Shown: positions 53,293-62,478 of the stretch, one piece after another | How the letters are laid out: every line of letters begins with the position of its first letter | How positions within the stretch are numbered: the first letter of the stretch is position 1 | Assembly (NCBI RefSeq): GCF_002077135.1 | Contig: NZ_LDOS01000001.1 | Coordinates: forward strand, 570,219 to 634,218 | DNA length: 64,000 bases | Reading direction: 5' to 3' | Origin: Metallibacterium scheffleri | GTDB lineage: Bacteria; Pseudomonadota; Gammaproteobacteria; Xanthomonadales; Rhodanobacteraceae | The notes under the pieces: generated by a model | Seen by the model: only the letters and a program-made list of their open reading frames with translations | Databases searched by the model: none | What the model was told of the DNA's origin: nothing | Translations under genes and position numbers: made by a program

Positions 53293-54548
53293 AGGAATTC
53301 CTCTGGACGGCCTTGCCTCCGCAGCCGCTGCGGCACACGGCCACATCGCAAGTGGAGTCGCTTGCACACTACGTGCTGCGGATGAGTGAGATCTTGGGGC
53401 TGCCGCTCGCATCGCTGATCAAGCAAGCTGGCATGCAGAAGGCGGCTTGCGCGATTCCATGCTGCGGACTGCTGCCCTGCACCGAGCAGACCCTTCGGGC
53501 CATGGAGCATCTCACCGGTCAAAATGACCTTCGATGCGGCACCCTGTGGGCGGTCTCCCGAGCGCTCAGTCTGCATGGCGCCGGCACAAAAAGTCGGCCG
53601 CGGCGCTGGTGTCCAAACTGCTATGCGGAGCAAACCCGGGAAGAGTGGAGTGAGCCGCTGGCCTGGTTGATCCGATTGATGCAGACCTGCCCCACGCACG
53701 GTTGCGCACTGGTGGATCGATGCCGAATCTGCGGCGACACGCAGCCGCATGGCGACTCGGTGGTTCAACGCCGCCAATGTCGCCAATGCGCAGCATCGCT
53801 GGGATGGTGCACCGGTTCGGCGCACCTGGTGCAAAGCGCACTCGAGCGCTGGATCGACGCCCAAGTCCTAGCAATCGTCAACTATGCCGCAAATCCGCAA
53901 AGTCCACAGCTTCCGGCCGACGCATTCCACAAGGCATGCCTGCATTTGCAGCGCATCCCGGAACGCTGGGCCCTTGTTCCCGCCGTAGTCCGGTCTCGCT
54001 TGCGCCGAGGGACCCGACGTCTCTTGCCGCCGCCGACGCTTGAATTGTTGCTGGAAGTCGCGGCGACCCAGCATTGTGACGTGGTGCCGCTGCTGACGGC
54101 GCCTGATGCCACCTTCCAGAGCGCGCTCTGGTCCCCGCTATCGGACAGGCAGGACGCTGGCTTGCGCAGACCGGCAATGCCCCGGCTACGGCTACGGGTC
54201 GTGTTGGATCACCTCATGGGTGAAGGGCCAGCCGCCCACCTCCCCCCGGTGGTGTGCATCCTGTCGCGCCTGGGTCTGGAGCTAGACGAGGCGCGACAAG
54301 CGGAGCCCGTCCGCGTCGCGCGGTACCAGCAGCGCTACCTCCGTCAGGGTCCGAGTGCCAGGCTGCGCCGGCTCGACATCGCGGTTGCGCGGACCCTGCG
54401 GTCCGTCGCATTGACGCAGCATCTGGTGCCGGCGCCGGCGCATTTGATCCGCTGGCGACAACGCCTGACGACTCAGCTGGGGGCCGTCGATGCGAGTCGC
54501 GTCTGCGTGACCGCGGTCGAACTCAGCAGCTTGACGGTGGAAGCGTGA
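53289..54548 (+). CDS. tniQ: TniQ/TnsD-like target-selection protein
   Basis: A 419-residue protein. It opens with LWTALPPQPLRH and VESLAHYVLRMSEILGL. The zinc region has CPNC, CPTHGC, CRIC and CRQC, followed by an all-helical C-terminal part (LPPVVCILSRLGLELDEARQ, RYQQRYLRQG, DASRVCVTAVELSSL). TniQ proteins recruit the machinery to the target. This is the copy that belongs to the intact tnsAB-tniB-tniQ operon. The next 252 bases hold no gene. Confidence 0.92.
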   Translation: MKEFLWTALPPQPLRHTATSQVESLAHYVLRMSEILGLPLASLIKQAGMQKAACAIPCCGLLPCTEQTLRAMEHLTGQNDLRCGTLWAVSRALSLHGAGTKSRPRRWCPNCYAEQTREEWSEPLAWLIRLMQTCPTHGCALVDRCRICGDTQPHGDSVVQRRQCRQCAASLGWCTGSAHLVQSALERWIDAQVLAIVNYAANPQSPQLPADAFHKACLHLQRIPERWALVPAVVRSRLRRGTRRLLPPPTLELLLEVAATQHCDVVPLLTAPDATFQSALWSPLSDRQDAGLRRPAMPRLRLRVVLDHLMGEGPAAHLPPVVCILSRLGLELDEARQAEPVRVARYQQRYLRQGPSARLRRLDIAVARTLRSVALTQHLVPAPAHLIRWRQRLTTQLGAVDASRVCVTAVELSSLTVEA

Positions 54549-54800
54549 TGCTGCGATATCGTCATGCCCGCTTTGCAGAGCATTGTGTCAGCGCCATACA
54601 CACCGTCTGCGCAGAGAGGGCCCGCTTGCGCGACCGCATGGGTCCGTCAGACCGATCGACCAGTCGTCAGCGCGGGCCACCGATTCCATATTGCGCAGGT
54701 TTCGGCATTACCTCACGAGGGGAAGCAAAGGGTCCCGACAGCGTCGGTCATGGGGTGACTGCACAGCAAGCGCCGCACCATGGCCTGCCTGTCGCATTGA

Positions 54801-55595
54801 ATGGTCAAATTCACGCGTGAGCGCGTGGAATCAGAAGCGAGGTCCATTGCACGTATGGCATCTGCATCCAAACTAGAAGCATTGCTCGAGGTCGCTCGCG
54901 CTGCCAAGACGTTCGAGGCCATGGCCCAGGCGGAGCATGCATTTTTCGTTGCGCTCCTGGACGCCACGGTCTACGCCCATCGGCCGAGCGGCCCGATGCC
55001 GCCCGGACGAATACGGTTCATTCAGATCAGGCGACCCGACAATGGCCAGTTGGTTCTTCCGTTTTTTACGGATCAAGCGCAGGCCGAAGTGCCGCTATCG
55101 CCCGAGCGAGCCTTGATCGAGGCGACTGGCCGTCAGTTGTTCGAATGGACGCGGGGCGCGACATTGATCATGAACCCGAATCGGGAACAGGCCGTGCTTT
55201 ACCCGCCGGAGATTGACGCCTTGCTGGCCGGGCGACCGATCGGCACCTTGTCGAGGGAAACCATCCCGCGCGATACGCTCACCGATGGATGTCCCCCATC
55301 GGTCCCCGAGGACGACCTGGTCGAAGTCCTTCGAGCGTGCTTTGCCGCCGAGGGCACGGTCCGGGCGGGCTATCTGATTGAGGTCCGGCGCTCGTGTGGC
55401 GAGTCGGAGGAGGTCTCTCTCTTGTTGGTCGTGGTGTCGCATGGACGCCATGCAGAGCGGTTGGCCCACGTGATCTCGCTCGCGCTCGCAACGAGCAAAC
55501 CGACGACTGCACTCCCCCTGTCGGTGGCATTTCACGATGTCGACCAAGATCTGCCTGCGATCTGCGACCGGGGCATTCAGTTCTATGGAAGCTAG
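54801..55595 (+). CDS. SseB-like protein
   Basis: A 264-residue protein with two halves like SseB (enhanced serine sensitivity): an N-terminal segment FFVALLDATVYAHRP, GRIRFIQIRRPDNGQLVLPFFTD, and a C-terminal segment VRAGYLIEVRRS, VSLLLVVVSHGRHAERLAHVISLA. Function is obscure in all cases. It lies just after tniQ on the same strand and is followed by a second tniQ 3' relic, so it was probably inserted as cargo. Confidence 0.7.
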   Translation: MVKFTRERVESEARSIARMASASKLEALLEVARAAKTFEAMAQAEHAFFVALLDATVYAHRPSGPMPPGRIRFIQIRRPDNGQLVLPFFTDQAQAEVPLSPERALIEATGRQLFEWTRGATLIMNPNREQAVLYPPEIDALLAGRPIGTLSRETIPRDTLTDGCPPSVPEDDLVEVLRACFAAEGTVRAGYLIEVRRSCGESEEVSLLLVVVSHGRHAERLAHVISLALATSKPTTALPLSVAFHDVDQDLPAICDRGIQFYGS

Positions 55596-55784
55596 CCCTT
55601 CGGGCCGGTCGGCATGCAGCCACGCCCACCCTTCCGATCTTCTGAACAAAGGCACAGGCACGAGAACTCACCCCCAATTGCCGACACGTTTCGCCTGGAT
55701 CGCATCGGCTTCGAGATCGGATGCGCACGCAGCCGTTCGGCTCAATCGCGGATCCGCATGTGGGCTGACGGTGCATGGTGCAGA

Positions 55785-55885
55785 CACGCTGGCAACAAAG
55801 CCTGCCGAATCAGCTGGGGGCAGTCGATGCGAGTCGCGTCTGTGTGACTGCGATCGAACTCAGCCATCTGCCCGCACCAGGGCGT
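55785..55885 (+). pseudogene. tniQ 3'-end relic
   Basis: CAGCTGGGGGCAGTCGATGC and the following bases encode QLGAVDASRVCVTAIELSHL. This closely matches the end of the tniQ at 54477-54545. No 5' part is present. The remaining stretch from 55596 to 55948 has no gene. Confidence 0.75.
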
Positions 55886-56243
55886 CGCCGCTGTTGCACT
55901 GGATCCTGCAGGTAGCGCCGAGCTTCGGTGCTTGCGGAAAGCCCGCGCCTACCCGGGCTGAAGCGCTAGCACCGCGCGCTGCAGATCCGCCAGCGCGCCC
56001 CTGATCGCGCTGGAGACCGGCGGCGAGTCCACCATGCCGCTTTCCGTCAGGTTCGAACCGAGCAGCGGGATGCTGATCGAAGCCGCCTCGACGATGACGG
56101 CCGACATGGTGCGCAGTGTTTCGCGCAATGCAGCGTCAGCGTGCCGTGCGCGCGGCGAAGCGTTGAGCACGGCCTCCGGCTTGTTGATTGCAGATTCTTG
56201 TAGGCGCAGTTGATGAAGGTTTCGCTGCCGACCAGCCAGTCCA

Positions 56244-58122
56244 CCCAAGTTCCGCAGTTCGCGGCCTGATTTTCGTGTTTTGGCGAGCTGGGATCGTTGT
56301 GGCTCAAGGGGTTGCGTGGGCGAAACGCGGCAATGCTGTTGTGTCACGCATTGTATGTAATGTGTAATTGGAATGGTGTTTTGCACGTGATACCGTTGTC
56401 CCATGTACACGCGCATCAGCCGCTCCGGCGGACGCAGCTACTTGCAGCTCGTGGAGGGCTATCGCACCGACACCGGTACGGTGCGCCAGCGCATCGTCGC
56501 CACCCTGGGGCGGCTTGATCAGCTGGAGCCCAAACACCTCGATCCGTTGATCCAGGGACTCCACCGCGCGCTGGGACGCGCCGAGCCCACGGCGGCCCCG
56601 GTGACGTATGAGAGCGCGCGGACGTATGGCGATGTCTACGCCCTGCACGCCTTGTGGACCGAGCTGGGCTTTGCCGATGCTGTGCGCGCGGCCTTGCGCT
56701 CATCCCGGCGCAGCTTCGATGCCGAGGCGCTGGTGCGGGCGATGGTGTTCAACCGCCTGTGCGCGCCGGACTCCAAGCTGGGTTGTCTGGACTGGCTGCA
56801 GACGGTGGCGATCCCGGGCATGCCGGAGGAGGTGACCCACGACCAACTGCTGCGCACCATGGACGCCCTGATGGATCGCGCCGAGGCGGTGGAGGCGCGC
56901 ATCGCGCGCCAGCTGCACCCGCTGTTGGACCAGCAGCTGTCGGTGGTGTTCTACGACCTGACCACGGTGCGCATCCACGGCGCCGCCGAGCTGCCCGGGG
57001 ATGTGCGCGCGTTCGGGCTGAACAAGGAGACCGGCGGGATCGCCCGCCAGTTCGTCCTGGGGGTGGTGCAGTCGGCGGAGGGCTTGCCGCTGATGCACAC
57101 GGTGCATGCGGGCAACGTCGCCGAGACCAAGACGCTCAAGGCGATGCTGGAAGCGGTGCTGCAGCGGTTTGCGGTGGAGCGGGTGATCGTCGTCGCCGAT
57201 CGCGGGCTGCTGAGCCTGGACAACGTGGCCGAGCTAACGCAGGTGGCAGAAAGCACGCAGCGGCAGCTGCAGTTCATCCTGGCGGTGCCGGCGCGCCGCT
57301 ATGGCGAGCTGGGCGGCACGCTGGCGGCACTGGACTTTCAGGACGGCCTCGCCGAAGGCACCTTCGCCGGCCATCGATTGGTGGTGGCGCACGACCCGGT
57401 GCGCGCGGCCGAGCAGGCGGCCAAGCGGCGCGCCCGGATCCAGGAACTCGAGGCCTTCGCGCAGACCCTGGTGCGCAAGCTCGATGCCCAGGACGAAGGA
57501 CAGAGCGCGCGCGGCCGCAAGGCCAGCGATCGCGGCGCCTACAGCCGCTTTGCGCGCGCCGTCGCCGAGGCCGAGCTGACGCGCTTTGTCCAGGCCGACT
57601 ATCAGGCGGAGCGCTTCAGTTATCACCTCGATGAAGAGGCCATCGCCTGGGCCGAGCGCTTCGACGGCAAGCTGGTCCTGCTGAGCAACGTCAGCGACTT
57701 CAGCGCCGCCGAGATCCTCGCGCGCTACAAATCCCTGGCCGACATCGAGCGCGGCTTCCGGGTGCTCAAGAGCGATCTGGAGATCGCCCCGGTGTACCAC
57801 CGCCTGCCGGAACGCATCCGCGCACATGCGCTGATCTGCTTCCTGGCGCTGGTGCTGTATCGGGTGATGCGCATGCGACTGAAGGCCAGCGGCAGCACGA
57901 CCAGCCCGAAGACCGCCCTGGAGATCCTGCGCCGCATCCAGCAGCACCACGTCGCCATTGGTGATCACGCCTACCGCGGCGTCAGCAAGACCACCCCGGA
58001 GCAACTCGCCCTGTTCGATGCGTTGACCCTACCGAAACTCTGATCCCCCGTCTGTTGTGTCATTTTTGCCTGCTCGCCCACAGGCCAATCAATCACTTGT
58101 GCGTTTAGCTGCGGAACTTGGG
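56244..58122 (+). mobile_element. IS1634-family insertion sequence, copy 2, with 6-bp target duplication
   Basis: A 1879-base element with ends CCCAAGTTCCGCAG, perfect inverted repeats of 14 bases. AGTCCA flanks it at 56238-56243 and 58123-58128. It carries one transposase gene and appears recent. Confidence 0.93.
56403..58043 (+). CDS. IS1634-family transposase
   Basis: A 546-residue DDE transposase. VVFYDLTTVRIHG, VIVVADRGLLSLDN and IERGFRVLKSDLEIAPVYHRL give the Asp, Asp, Glu triad; N-terminal MYTRISRSGGRSYLQLVEGYR is the family opening. About half identical by eye to the copy at 30.2-31.9 kb, so the two belong to different IS species. Confidence 0.94.
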   Translation: MYTRISRSGGRSYLQLVEGYRTDTGTVRQRIVATLGRLDQLEPKHLDPLIQGLHRALGRAEPTAAPVTYESARTYGDVYALHALWTELGFADAVRAALRSSRRSFDAEALVRAMVFNRLCAPDSKLGCLDWLQTVAIPGMPEEVTHDQLLRTMDALMDRAEAVEARIARQLHPLLDQQLSVVFYDLTTVRIHGAAELPGDVRAFGLNKETGGIARQFVLGVVQSAEGLPLMHTVHAGNVAETKTLKAMLEAVLQRFAVERVIVVADRGLLSLDNVAELTQVAESTQRQLQFILAVPARRYGELGGTLAALDFQDGLAEGTFAGHRLVVAHDPVRAAEQAAKRRARIQELEAFAQTLVRKLDAQDEGQSARGRKASDRGAYSRFARAVAEAELTRFVQADYQAERFSYHLDEEAIAWAERFDGKLVLLSNVSDFSAAEILARYKSLADIERGFRVLKSDLEIAPVYHRLPERIRAHALICFLALVLYRVMRMRLKASGSTTSPKTALEILRRIQQHHVAIGDHAYRGVSKTTPEQLALFDALTLPKL

Positions 58123-58531
58123 AGTCCAGCGCGTTCTTGATGCTGCCGCTCACGCCGTGTGCGTATTCCGGGCTGGCGATCAGCAGCGCGTCGGCAGCTG
58201 CAACCTCGGCATACAGTGCGGCGACCGGTGGCGGCGTGTGCGGCTCGAAATCGGGATTAAAGAGCGGCAGGTCGCCAATGCGGGCAAACAGTGTGATCGC
58301 CATGTCGGGCGGAGCCAGGCGTGCGGCTGCGCGGAGCAGCGCCGAGTTAATGGATGCGGCCCGCAGGCTGCCGGAAATCGCAAGAACTTTCATGAGCTAG
58401 CCAAACAGGACTTCGAGCAAGTGATTGTCCAGCGAGCCCCCACTACGGGCTAATCGCTCTGCCCTGCCTTGCCCCGACGTCGGGTTTCGGCCCGTTGCAG
58501 CCGGTTACGAACGGCCGCTTTCGGGAGGGCT

Positions 58532-58580
58532 GGCAACGCCTGAATCAAGCCGTGGCGCGAAGCGGCGCCGGCTTGATTGA
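58532..58580 (-). repeat. degenerate attC-like hairpin after the YiiX-like gene
   Basis: On the minus strand AATCAAGCCG, a GCGCCGCTTCGCG core and CGGCTTGATT fold into a 10-bp stem, then AGGCGTTGCC. The core and arms resemble attC sites of integron cassettes such as aadA. The RYYYAAC box is not preserved, so a plain terminator for the gene ending at 58598 remains possible. Confidence 0.45.
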
Positions 58581-58597
58581 ATCGTCATATTTCTTAG

Positions 58598-59236
58598 CTA
58601 GATATTCGATCTGAACCAATCATCGCTTGGGATGACATAATTCGATCTCTTGGGAATGTAGCCAAAGAAGAAGCCAAAGACTTTGTCTTGAGCAATGTCG
58701 ATTGGCATCAGGGTCTCCGGCTTGAACAGAAGTGCTGCGGATTCTGAAATTATCCCGGCGTCAATGAACGCGGATGTGACAAGTTCCGAGCAGAAATATG
58801 TTTCTCTGTCTGCCTCAACCGGTGTCGCGCGTCCAGCAAAGTAGTCAATGATTTCTTGATGAGGGTTCTCAACGCTTAGTTGCCTCAAGAGTTCAATTCT
58901 TGGCAGTGCTCGTATGTTGAACTTCTTTCCGATATGACGCGATGCAAAGTCCCGAAGAGCTTCAATTCTTGCGCTTGACCAAATGTCTTCGGAGCGCATG
59001 ACCGCAATGTGATCGTAGGCAAGAAGAATATCTTCAACAGAGCTCTTTTTGACTCCTTGTGCGTCGGATTCGAGAATTTCTCCGGAGCCAAGATAGATTG
59101 CTGCATGGCAGTATCCCGTCTCGCAGCCAGGCTCATCCATCATTTGCGCTGCATAGCTGAGCAAAACGTCTCCAGGTTGAAGCGAGAATTTATCGATGAC
59201 GATTAGTTCGTTCACAAGTCTGTCCATAGAAAACAT
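58598..59236 (-). CDS. YiiX-like permuted papain-fold (NlpC/P60-type) protein
   Basis: A 212-residue protein. LQPGDVLLSYA, YCHAAIYLGSGEILESDAQG and the later YFCSELVTSAFIDAG match the permuted papain fold of YiiX/YebB proteins, with His in CHAAIYLG and Cys in YFCSEL as the likely catalytic pair. They are predicted amidases or lipid hydrolases. No signal peptide is seen. AT-rich composition differs from the GC-rich host. The start ATG lies inside an attC-like site; a second ATG lies at 59227. It looks like an integron cassette. Confidence 0.8.
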   Translation of the reverse strand: MFSMDRLVNELIVIDKFSLQPGDVLLSYAAQMMDEPGCETGYCHAAIYLGSGEILESDAQGVKKSSVEDILLAYDHIAVMRSEDIWSSARIEALRDFASRHIGKKFNIRALPRIELLRQLSVENPHQEIIDYFAGRATPVEADRETYFCSELVTSAFIDAGIISESAALLFKPETLMPIDIAQDKVFGFFFGYIPKRSNYVIPSDDWFRSNI

Positions 59237-59293
59237 AACGCCAGAACTCAGCGGCGGCCCGCCAGGGGCGTCCGCTGTAGTAAAATGTTAGAC
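59233..59293 (-). repeat. integron attC-like recombination site
   Basis: On the minus strand GTCTAAC (59293-59287) fits R'' (RYYYAAC) and GCGTTATG (59241-59234) resembles R'. Between them CAGCGG and CCGCTG, and GCCC and GGGC, pair as L arms. The 61-base site contains the stop of the upstream gene and the start of the next, the normal cassette layout. No integron integrase gene is in the window. Confidence 0.65.
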
Positions 59294-59917
59294 ACTAGTA
59301 AGACGCCTCAGTAAGGTGTCATACGTCCATAAGGAAGTGTTTTTCAATTGTTTTGAAATCATGTTTCTAAGAGCATCATCGGTCATAGTGTCAGTATCTC
59401 GGCCAATAATGATAACCGATTCAAATTTCTCGCTGGGCTTTTTCAAGGGAATGGAAAAATTCGAGGTTACTTCAGGAGTAAAGATGCAATGATAATGCGA
59501 TTTTTCAATCATCGCGTCACTTGTTTCTCGAGCGAGACGATCATCTAAGCTTGCGTGGTTTTTTTCCGACCAAAATGCTCGGTTCAAGCTTGCAGTAATA
59601 GCATCGTTCATCCATCTCGACATGAGTCCCTTCTTAGTTAGAAGCTTTGCTTTAGGAGATTTAAACTCAATATTAAGTAGGTGTGGATAGGAATTTCCAT
59701 GAAGTAGAAAGAAGTCGGGCTTTTCACCAGAGCACAAATGATACTCGCGGAAACAAAATCCTTCGCCCCTGTTTCCAAAAATGTGAAGAACAAGATCTTG
59801 ATGTTTTTTTAAGTAACTAAGAATGGTCTTCTCGTCCGTCTTTTTAGATCCAAGCAGCTTCTTCAGGGCGCCTAGATGGCTCTTGATTTGCTTGTCATTT
59901 AGCTTACTAACTTGCAT
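59288..59917 (-). CDS. Shedu-like (DUF4263) PD-(D/E)xK nuclease
   Basis: A 209-residue protein. KPDFFLLHGNSYPHLLNIEFKSPKAKL shows the Asp and ExK of a PD-(D/E)xK nuclease in the arrangement seen in Shedu proteins. A helical region with RWMNDAITASLNRAFW follows. The first 60 residues form a basic helical domain. Shedu is a single-gene phage defence. It lies 32 bases after the HNH gene and is AT-rich. Assignment rests on the motif and context. Confidence 0.65.
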   Translation of the reverse strand: MQVSKLNDKQIKSHLGALKKLLGSKKTDEKTILSYLKKHQDLVLHIFGNRGEGFCFREYHLCSGEKPDFFLLHGNSYPHLLNIEFKSPKAKLLTKKGLMSRWMNDAITASLNRAFWSEKNHASLDDRLARETSDAMIEKSHYHCIFTPEVTSNFSIPLKKPSEKFESVIIIGRDTDTMTDDALRNMISKQLKNTSLWTYDTLLRRLTSV

Positions 59918-59949
59918 GGATGTGCCCTCCGGTGTCCGCGTTGAACGAG

Positions 59950-60864
59950 TCAGCCATAATGCCGCTTGCGATGGCAGTTTGGGCATAACGCAACCACGTT
60001 ATCAGTTGTGTCACTGCCACCATCTTTGAGCATCTTGATATGATGAACTTCAAGATACGGAAGCCCCGTTTTACTTGATTTGAACGGAGCATGGTTCCCA
60101 CAGTCTCCGCAAGTGCCATTTGAATGCTTTAGCGCATACGCAGCAACCTTCGAGTCTCTCTGATACTGGTAAGTACGGACCTCTACTTGATCTGGGACTC
60201 TCTTTCCAACAACGTGCGAAAGATCGCTTTTCAAGGCGTCTGCAACATTCAACTCAAAGTCCGAGTTTTCGGAAACTTTGGGGAAAGTCTTTATTGCAAC
60301 ACCACCTAAGATTTTAGAAATTTGCGCGAATTTTCTACGCTCGTCTTTAGCTGTAAGAGATTTGCCAATAGAACCGATCAGCCTCTTGAGTGCTGGCTTT
60401 CCAATTTCGTAAGTTGGCCCTCGAACCCACGTGCCGCTTTTGCCAAGAACTAGCTTGCGTGCATTTGGAACCTGGCGATTAAGAACTAGTGACATTGACT
60501 CGCCGCAGGAATAATGCCAGTTGAACTTTAAAGCTCTTGATGCTTGTGTTCCGCCGGACCTTGAATTGTCGCCGTCGTATCGGCAACCTGCCTGAATCCC
60601 GACGATCATATCTCCGCCGATCTTTGCAGTTTTTGCAGTGATTGTGATGAGCACAAAAGGCTTACCAGAGCGGATTGATAGCAAATGCTTCGGCGGAAGA
60701 TAGCCGCGGATGATTCCGCTTTCAGAGAGAAAATTGACCGCTTCATGAAAACCATCCATTGGAGACGATTCGTGGATTTCACGATATTCTTTTTGAGTTG
60801 GATACTTCGTGTACGGCATCCCCCCTCTCGGGTCAGGATTCAGCCTTAAGACAAAAGCTTGCAC
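59950..60864 (-). CDS. HNH endonuclease
   Basis: A 304-residue protein from GTG 60864. The C-terminal HNH domain (CGDCGNHAPF, YLEVHHIKMLKDGG, DTTDNVVALCPNCHRKRH) has two zinc Cys pairs and the catalytic His-Asn-His, as in McrA-like nucleases. The N-terminal 200 residues, with IVGIQAGCRYDGDNSRSGGTQASRALKFNW, could be a recognition domain for modified DNA; I do not recognise it. Together with the Shedu-like gene it forms a two-gene nuclease unit. Confidence 0.82.
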   Translation of the reverse strand: MQAFVLRLNPDPRGGMPYTKYPTQKEYREIHESSPMDGFHEAVNFLSESGIIRGYLPPKHLLSIRSGKPFVLITITAKTAKIGGDMIVGIQAGCRYDGDNSRSGGTQASRALKFNWHYSCGESMSLVLNRQVPNARKLVLGKSGTWVRGPTYEIGKPALKRLIGSIGKSLTAKDERRKFAQISKILGGVAIKTFPKVSENSDFELNVADALKSDLSHVVGKRVPDQVEVRTYQYQRDSKVAAYALKHSNGTCGDCGNHAPFKSSKTGLPYLEVHHIKMLKDGGSDTTDNVVALCPNCHRKRHYG

Positions 60865-61159
60865 GACGGCATCCTCACTATAGCTAACTACTCAATATAC
60901 GAAACCGGGGGTACGGCGATATCTCGGACCGGCCTCAGACGACCGTAGCACAGCTTCACGAAGTTGAAGGAGCTTCGACGTGCTCGGTCCGGCGAATTCT
61001 GAGCGGCATAGACGGGCCCACCTGAGGGGAAAATCGGGATTCCGAGTTCTGCCGCGAGCATCAACACGGCGGGCCTCCAACGACCGCTATTCGGCAATCT
61101 TGCCGAGGCTGCGACCGGCAGCTCCGGGCCGGAAGCGGGCATTGATCCAACCAAAGTCG

Positions 61160-62149
61160 TTATCTGCCGACCACGCGGGGAAGTTCGACTTTGTAGGGAA
61201 GACGGGCCGTTGCTTCGATGGCCAACGCCTCGAACTGCTTATAGAGCCCGACAAGCTCGACGAATGGATCAGGTCCCTTGGTAGCGGCGTTCATTGGTAC
61301 GAGACGAATGGTGCGGACGGGCCCTGCGCAAGTCATCGACTCTGCGACACTGAGGCCGCCGGCCGCTGGATTTGCGCCCATAGGCTGACGGTGCATGACG
61401 GTGTTGCGGAACTCGCCGAGAATGCGCAACCAGCCAGGTGCATTCTTCGTCCCCATGTTCGCAAACAGGAGGGCCACTAGCGGATTGTTGGCCGCGGCGG
61501 CGTTGTCGGACGTTGCGAGCCATTCCTCGAGCCGGCCCATTCCATCGACCTTCTCGGGCGCGGAGCACTCGACAGCCGCGACGTGCGCTAGGTGGTCGCG
61601 TGCCGAATAGAGTTCGCCAGCAAGCGAGTGAAAGGCGAGGTGGAGATCAGTCATGGCCGTGTTCGAAAAGCGCACTCCGGGCTTCTTTCCCTCGATCAGC
61701 GCCCAACGCAACTGCTCGTGATGTGCGTCGGCCACGTCTCTTAGACGCACTCCTGCTGCGTGGACCGACACCGAGACGTAGCGAGCCAGATCCGAGAACT
61801 GCTGGTCGCCGCTTACACGTGCCACGTGCGAAAGCGCCCGCCAACTGTCACCAGCATGGAGCTGCTGGCCAGAGGTTGGGACGTCGGGACGCCAGACTTC
61901 CGATCGGGTCGGTCTCCCAGTGTTATGTCTTTGGTTGACACCCGCCATCACACAGCCGGCCGCCGTGGTTGCTTCTAGCACCTCAGGCCAGGTCAACCTA
62001 TAGCCGATCAGTCCCTTGTCGTTTACACCCACCGGCGCCAGCGCCAGATGGCCGTCGTTCAGTGGATGCGCGCAGAGCCCGCCCGTGAAGTAAAAGGTCT
62101 CGGTCTGAACAGACGTGCTCATCTTGATGTCGGTCGCTTCGATTTCCAT
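61160..62149 (-). CDS. hypothetical protein with HEPN-type Rx4H motif
   Basis: A 329-residue, mostly helical protein. The segment LGEFRNTVMHRQPMG matches the Rx4-6H signature of HEPN RNases, as in RnlA and Cthe_2314-type proteins. HLAFHSLAGELYSARDHLAHV could be another helix of the domain. No nucleotidyltransferase partner is adjacent. Its place among defence genes suggests an RNase effector or toxin, with modest certainty. The 295 bases before the HNH gene hold only an unconvincing 88-codon frame. Confidence 0.5.
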   Translation of the reverse strand: MEIEATDIKMSTSVQTETFYFTGGLCAHPLNDGHLALAPVGVNDKGLIGYRLTWPEVLEATTAAGCVMAGVNQRHNTGRPTRSEVWRPDVPTSGQQLHAGDSWRALSHVARVSGDQQFSDLARYVSVSVHAAGVRLRDVADAHHEQLRWALIEGKKPGVRFSNTAMTDLHLAFHSLAGELYSARDHLAHVAAVECSAPEKVDGMGRLEEWLATSDNAAAANNPLVALLFANMGTKNAPGWLRILGEFRNTVMHRQPMGANPAAGGLSVAESMTCAGPVRTIRLVPMNAATKGPDPFVELVGLYKQFEALAIEATARLPYKVELPRVVGR

Positions 62150-62478
62150 GCGCGCCCCCTCAACTCCCTACCTTCGTACCATTCGACATGGCAAAAGTCT
62201 CGAAGAATGCGAGCTCACAGGCAAGGAGCCATCTCGATGATCCTAGTTTCATCTCATCGAGCAGTGTCTGCTTTGGGTCGCACTGTGCCACTCGGGCCAG
62301 CGTGATGCCAGCACTGCACTGCGCGGTATCCGCGGTCATCGCGCCTGCGGCGCGCCACCGGTCGCCGCCGTTCATCTGAAATGAGCGGCGGCCTTTGCGC
62401 CCTCAACATGGCCCTCGACGCGAACTTCGCGCACAACCTCCGGCGGTGACGATGCAGCCGAACTTTCGGCCCTGACGG
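62150..62478. other. interval without a supported gene
   Basis: No frame with gene-like composition is seen. It probably contains the promoter of the HEPN-motif gene (minus strand) and the break point to the tniQ relic. Confidence 0.4.

Larger units (their letters stand above)
55949..58393 (-). pseudogene. NAD(P)H-dependent FMN reductase gene split by IS1634
   Basis: ATG 58393 opens MKVLAISGSLRAASINSALLRAA and runs through LLIASPEYAHGVSGSIKNALD, the flavodoxin-like NADPH-FMN reductase fold. It stops at the IS. The rest resumes below 56238 as DWLVGSETFIN; after a 26-base insert (20 new bases plus a second ATCAAC) it continues in another frame with KPEAVLNASPRA and RETLRTMSAVIVEAASISIPLLGS. 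Removing the IS and one AGTCCA copy restores the first junction, but the small insert still breaks the frame, so the gene was dead independently of the IS. Confidence 0.85.

Noticed and set aside
49853-54548. CRISPR-associated transposon (CAST)
   Set aside because: TnsAB, TniB and TniQ are present but no Cas12k, Cascade gene or CRISPR array is seen in the window.
60888-61154. 88-codon minus-strand open frame
   Set aside because: No ribosome site, family or convincing composition; probably non-coding space between two acquired genes.
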